In this document: positions 60,991 to 64,000 of the stretch, in pieces | Position numbering within the stretch: the stretch's first letter is position 1 | Layout of the letters: every line of letters begins with the position of its first letter | NCBI RefSeq assembly: GCF_030272615.1 | Contig: NC_081410.1 | Span: 286,129,957-286,193,956, forward strand | Direction of reading: 5' to 3' | DNA length: 64,000 bases | Source: Cryptomeria japonica | Taxonomy: Eukaryota; Streptophyta; Pinopsida; Cupressales; Cupressaceae | The notes under the pieces: generated by a model | The model's database searches: none | What the model saw: only the letters and a program-made list of their open reading frames with translations | What the model was told of the DNA's origin: nothing | Position numbers and translations under genes: made by a program

Positions 60991-63438
60991 AGCTTGTGTC
61001 TTGAAAGCCCCGATTTCAGAGTATCAAAATTAGTGTTTTGAGGCACAACAAGGTTTCCAGATGCAAGCCCTGATTCTAGAGCTAGTAGCATCAAAATTGA
61101 GTTTTGATGCGCATTGTGCTCCTAGAACCCTATTTCAAAAATTGTGCCTCAAAAGCCCGAATTGTGGAGCATCAAAATCAATGTTTGGAGGCACAACAAG
61201 GTTTCAGGATGCAAGTCCTTATTCTGGAGCCGATAGCGTCAAAATTTGATTTTGACACACGTCATACTCTTAGAACCTTGTTTTGGAGCTTATGCCTCAA
61301 AATCATCAGTTTCAAAGCATCAAAATTTGTGTTTGGAGGCACAAAAAGCTTTCAAGATGCAAGTCCCTATTCCAGAGCTTGTTATGTAAAAACATGATTT
61401 TGTTGCACATCGTGCTCTGAGAAACTCATTTCGGAGCATGTGGCTTGAAAGCACTAGTTTCAAAACACCCAAATCAATGTTTAAAGGCACAACAAGGTTT
61501 TAAGACACAAGTCCCAGTTCTCAAGCTGATAGCATGAAAACACGATTTTGACAAGCATGGTGTTCTTAGAACCTCATTCCAGAGGTTGTGACTCAAAAAG
61601 CCTCATTTTTGGAACATAAAAATTAGTGTTTGGAGTCACAACAAGGTTTCAAGACACAAGTCCCAATTCCAGAGTGGGTAGAGTCAAAATGCAATTTTGA
61701 TGTACATCATGCTCTTAGAACCTTATTTCAGAGATTGTGCCTTGAAAGTTCTAATTTTGCAACATCAAAATCAATCTTTTGAGGCACAACAAGGTTTATG
61801 GAAACAAGTCACTATTCCGGAGCCAGTAGCGTCAAAATTCCATTTTGATGTACATCATTCTCTGAGAAGCTCATTTCAGAGCTTTTGCCTTGAAAAACTT
61901 AGTTTTGGAGTATCAAAATCAATGTTTGGAGGCACAACAAGGTTTCAAGATGCAAGTCCTTATTCTAGAGTCAATAGCATCAAAATCTGATTTTGGTGCA
62001 CATCGTGCTCTTAGAACCTCATTTCAAAGCTTGTGCCTCAAAAGCCCTGGTTTTAGATGATCAAAATCAATGTTTTGAAGCACAACAAGGTTTCAAGATG
62101 CAAGCCCCTATTCTAGAGCCTGTAGCATCAAAATTCAAGTTTGATGCACATTGTGCCCTTAAAACCCTGTTTTAGAAATTGTGCCTCAAAAGCCCTAGTT
62201 TTGAGCATCAAAATTGATTTTTGGAGTCACAACAAAGTTTCAAGAAGCAAGTCCTGAATATAGAGTTAGTAGCATCAAAATCTGATTTTGGCACACATCG
62301 TGCTCTTAAATCCTCATTCAAAGCTTGTGCCTCAAAAGCCCCAGATTCAGAGCATCAGAATCAATGTTTTGAGGCAAAATAATGTTTCAAGATGCAAGCC
62401 CTGATTCTAGAGAGCATCAAAATTTAATTTTGATGCACATTGGGCTCTTAGAACCTTGTTTTAGAAATTGTGCCTGAAAAGCCCCAGTTTTGGAGAATCA
62501 AAATCGATGTTTGGAGGCACAACATGGTTTCACGATGCAAGTTCTGATTCTGGAGCCGGTAGCATCAAAATTTAATTTTGACGCACATCATGCTCTTAGA
62601 ACCTTTTTTTGCAGCTTATGCCTCAAAATCATCGATTTCGATCCTTTCAAGATGCAAGTCCCTATTCTAGAACCTGTAGTGTCAAAACGTGATTTTGATG
62701 CACATCGTGCTCGTAGAAACTCATTTTGGAGAATGTGGCTCGAAAGCTCCAGTTTCAAAACAACCAAATCAATGTTTAAAGGCACAACAAGGTTTCAAGA
62801 TGCAAGTCATGGTTCTGGAGCCGGTAGTGTAAAATTTTTATTTTGACGCACATCGTGCTCTTGGAACCTTGTTTTGGAGCTTATGCCTCAAAATCATCAG
62901 TTTCGAAGCATCAAAATTGGTTTTTGGAGGAACAATAAGCTTTCGAGATGCAAGTCCCTATTCCAGAGTCTGTAGTGTCAAAACATGATTTTGATACACA
63001 TCGTGCTCTTCAAAACTTGTTTCGGAGCATGTGTCTTGAAAGCTCCACTTTCAAAAAACCCAAATCAATGTTTAAAGGCACAACAAGGTTTCAAGACACA
63101 AGTCCCAATTCTCAAGCTGATAGCATCAAAACATGATTTTGACAAACATTGTGTTCCCTAGAACCTCATTTCGGAGGTTGTGACTCAAAAGCCTCATTTT
63201 TGGAACATGAAAATAAGTGTTTGGAGTCACAACAAGGTTTCAAGACACAAGCCCCAATTCCAGAGTGGATAGAGTCAAAATGCAATTTTGATGTACATCA
63301 TGCTCTTAGAACCACATTTTGAAGATTTTGCCTTGAAAGCCCTAATTTTGGCACATCAAAATCAATGTTTTGAGTCACAACAAGGTTTCAAGAAACAAGT
63401 CCCTATTCCGGAGCTAGTAGCGTCAAAATTCCATTTTG

Positions 63439-63976
63439 ACGCACATCATTCTTTGAGAAGCTCATTTCAGAGCTTGTGCCTTGAAAGACTTGGTTTTGGA
63501 GCATCAAAATCAATGTTTGGAGGCACAACAAGGTTTCAAGATGCAAGTCCTTATTCTAGAGTCAATAGCATCAAAATCTGATTTTGGTGCACATCGTGCT
63601 CTTAGAACCTCATTTTGAATCTTGTGCCTCAAAAGCTCTGGTTTCGGATCATCAAAATTAGTGTTTTGAGGCACAATAAGGTTTCAAGATGCAAGCCCCT
63701 ATTCTAGACGCACATCATTCTTTGAGAAGCTCATTTCAGAGCTTGTGCCTTGAAAGACTTGGTTTTGGAGCATCAAAATCAATGTTTGGAGGCACAACAA
63801 GGTTTCAAGATGCAAGTCCTTATTCTAGAGTCAATAGCATCAAAATCTGATTTTGGTGCACATCGTGCTCTTAGAACCTCATTTTGAATCTTGTGCCTCA
63901 AAAGCTCTGGTTTCCGATCATCAAAATTAGTGTTTTGAGGCACAATAAGGTTTCAAGATGCAAGCCCCTATTCTAG
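63439..63976 (+). repeat. 269-bp out-of-register tandem duplication
   Basis: Copy 1 is 63439-63707 and copy 2 is 63708-63976. They differ at one base ('tttcggatc' versus 'tttccgatc'). The junction 'attctagacgcacatc' breaks the monomer phase: 269 bp is about 1.8 monomers. Confidence 0.93.
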
Positions 63977-64000
63977 AGCCAGTAGCATCAAAATTCAAGT

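Larger units (their letters stand above)
59721..64000 (+). repeat. Satellite block 11, HOR-B, F orientation, runs off the window
   Basis: From about 59725 the B-type markers return ('ggtttcggatcatcaaaatc', 'agattcagagcatcaaaatc'). m7 ('cccaaatcaatg' variants) lies near 60430, 61467, 62765 and 63060. The last two are only about 295 bp apart, because an m7-m8 dimer is doubled. A deletion near 62640 shortens m8 ('gatttcgatcctttcaag'). The m6 near 63150 has the 'tgtgttccctagaacc' variant. Confidence 0.9.

Overview
The window looks like nuclear DNA of a land plant, probably one with a large, repeat-rich genome. The evidence is a decayed Ty1/copia integrase fragment, a long intronless plant-type open frame, and about 58 kb of tandem satellite. 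I cannot identify the species. A conifer-like gymnosperm is only a guess.

About 91% of the window is one satellite family with 147-148 bp monomers. It falls into two organisations. HOR-B is a higher-order repeat of nine distinguishable monomers (called m1-m9 here; full copies are 1329-1333 bp). Its m7 carries 'gatttgggtg' and its m4 carries 'cttctcaaag'. HOR-A uses related monomers ('gattttgatgttttg' in m7, 'cttctaagag' in m4) in irregular groups. 'R' below means the plus strand reads 'cttgaaaccttgttgtgcc'; 'F' is the opposite. The order is: R/B 1-2540, F/B 2541-4045, copia fragment about 4046-4634, R/A 4635-10735, R/B 10736-30396, F/A then B 30397-32670, R/B 32671-35355, F/B 35356-35913, R/B 35914-45900, F/A 45901-48755, non-satellite insert 48756-53750, F/A 53751 to about 59720, F/B to the end. 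Orientation therefore changes seven times.

The only large non-satellite segment is the roughly 5 kb insert. It carries one long minus-strand reading frame (52815 down to 49666). A single in-frame TAG at 50263-50265 divides it into an 850-residue product and a downstream frame of 198 residues. I do not recognise the protein. Its single-exon structure suggests a retroelement gag-like or domesticated-element origin. Upstream of its start lies a dense cluster of ATCGAT/TCGATGA motifs.

The satellite contains many open frames of 60-169 codons. They arise because 147 is 49 codons, and I do not annotate them as genes. There is no sign of an operon, tRNA, rRNA or CRISPR array. The main interest is structural: a satellite with clear higher-order repeats, repeated inversions, duplicated inversion junctions and retroelement sequence at one switch point.
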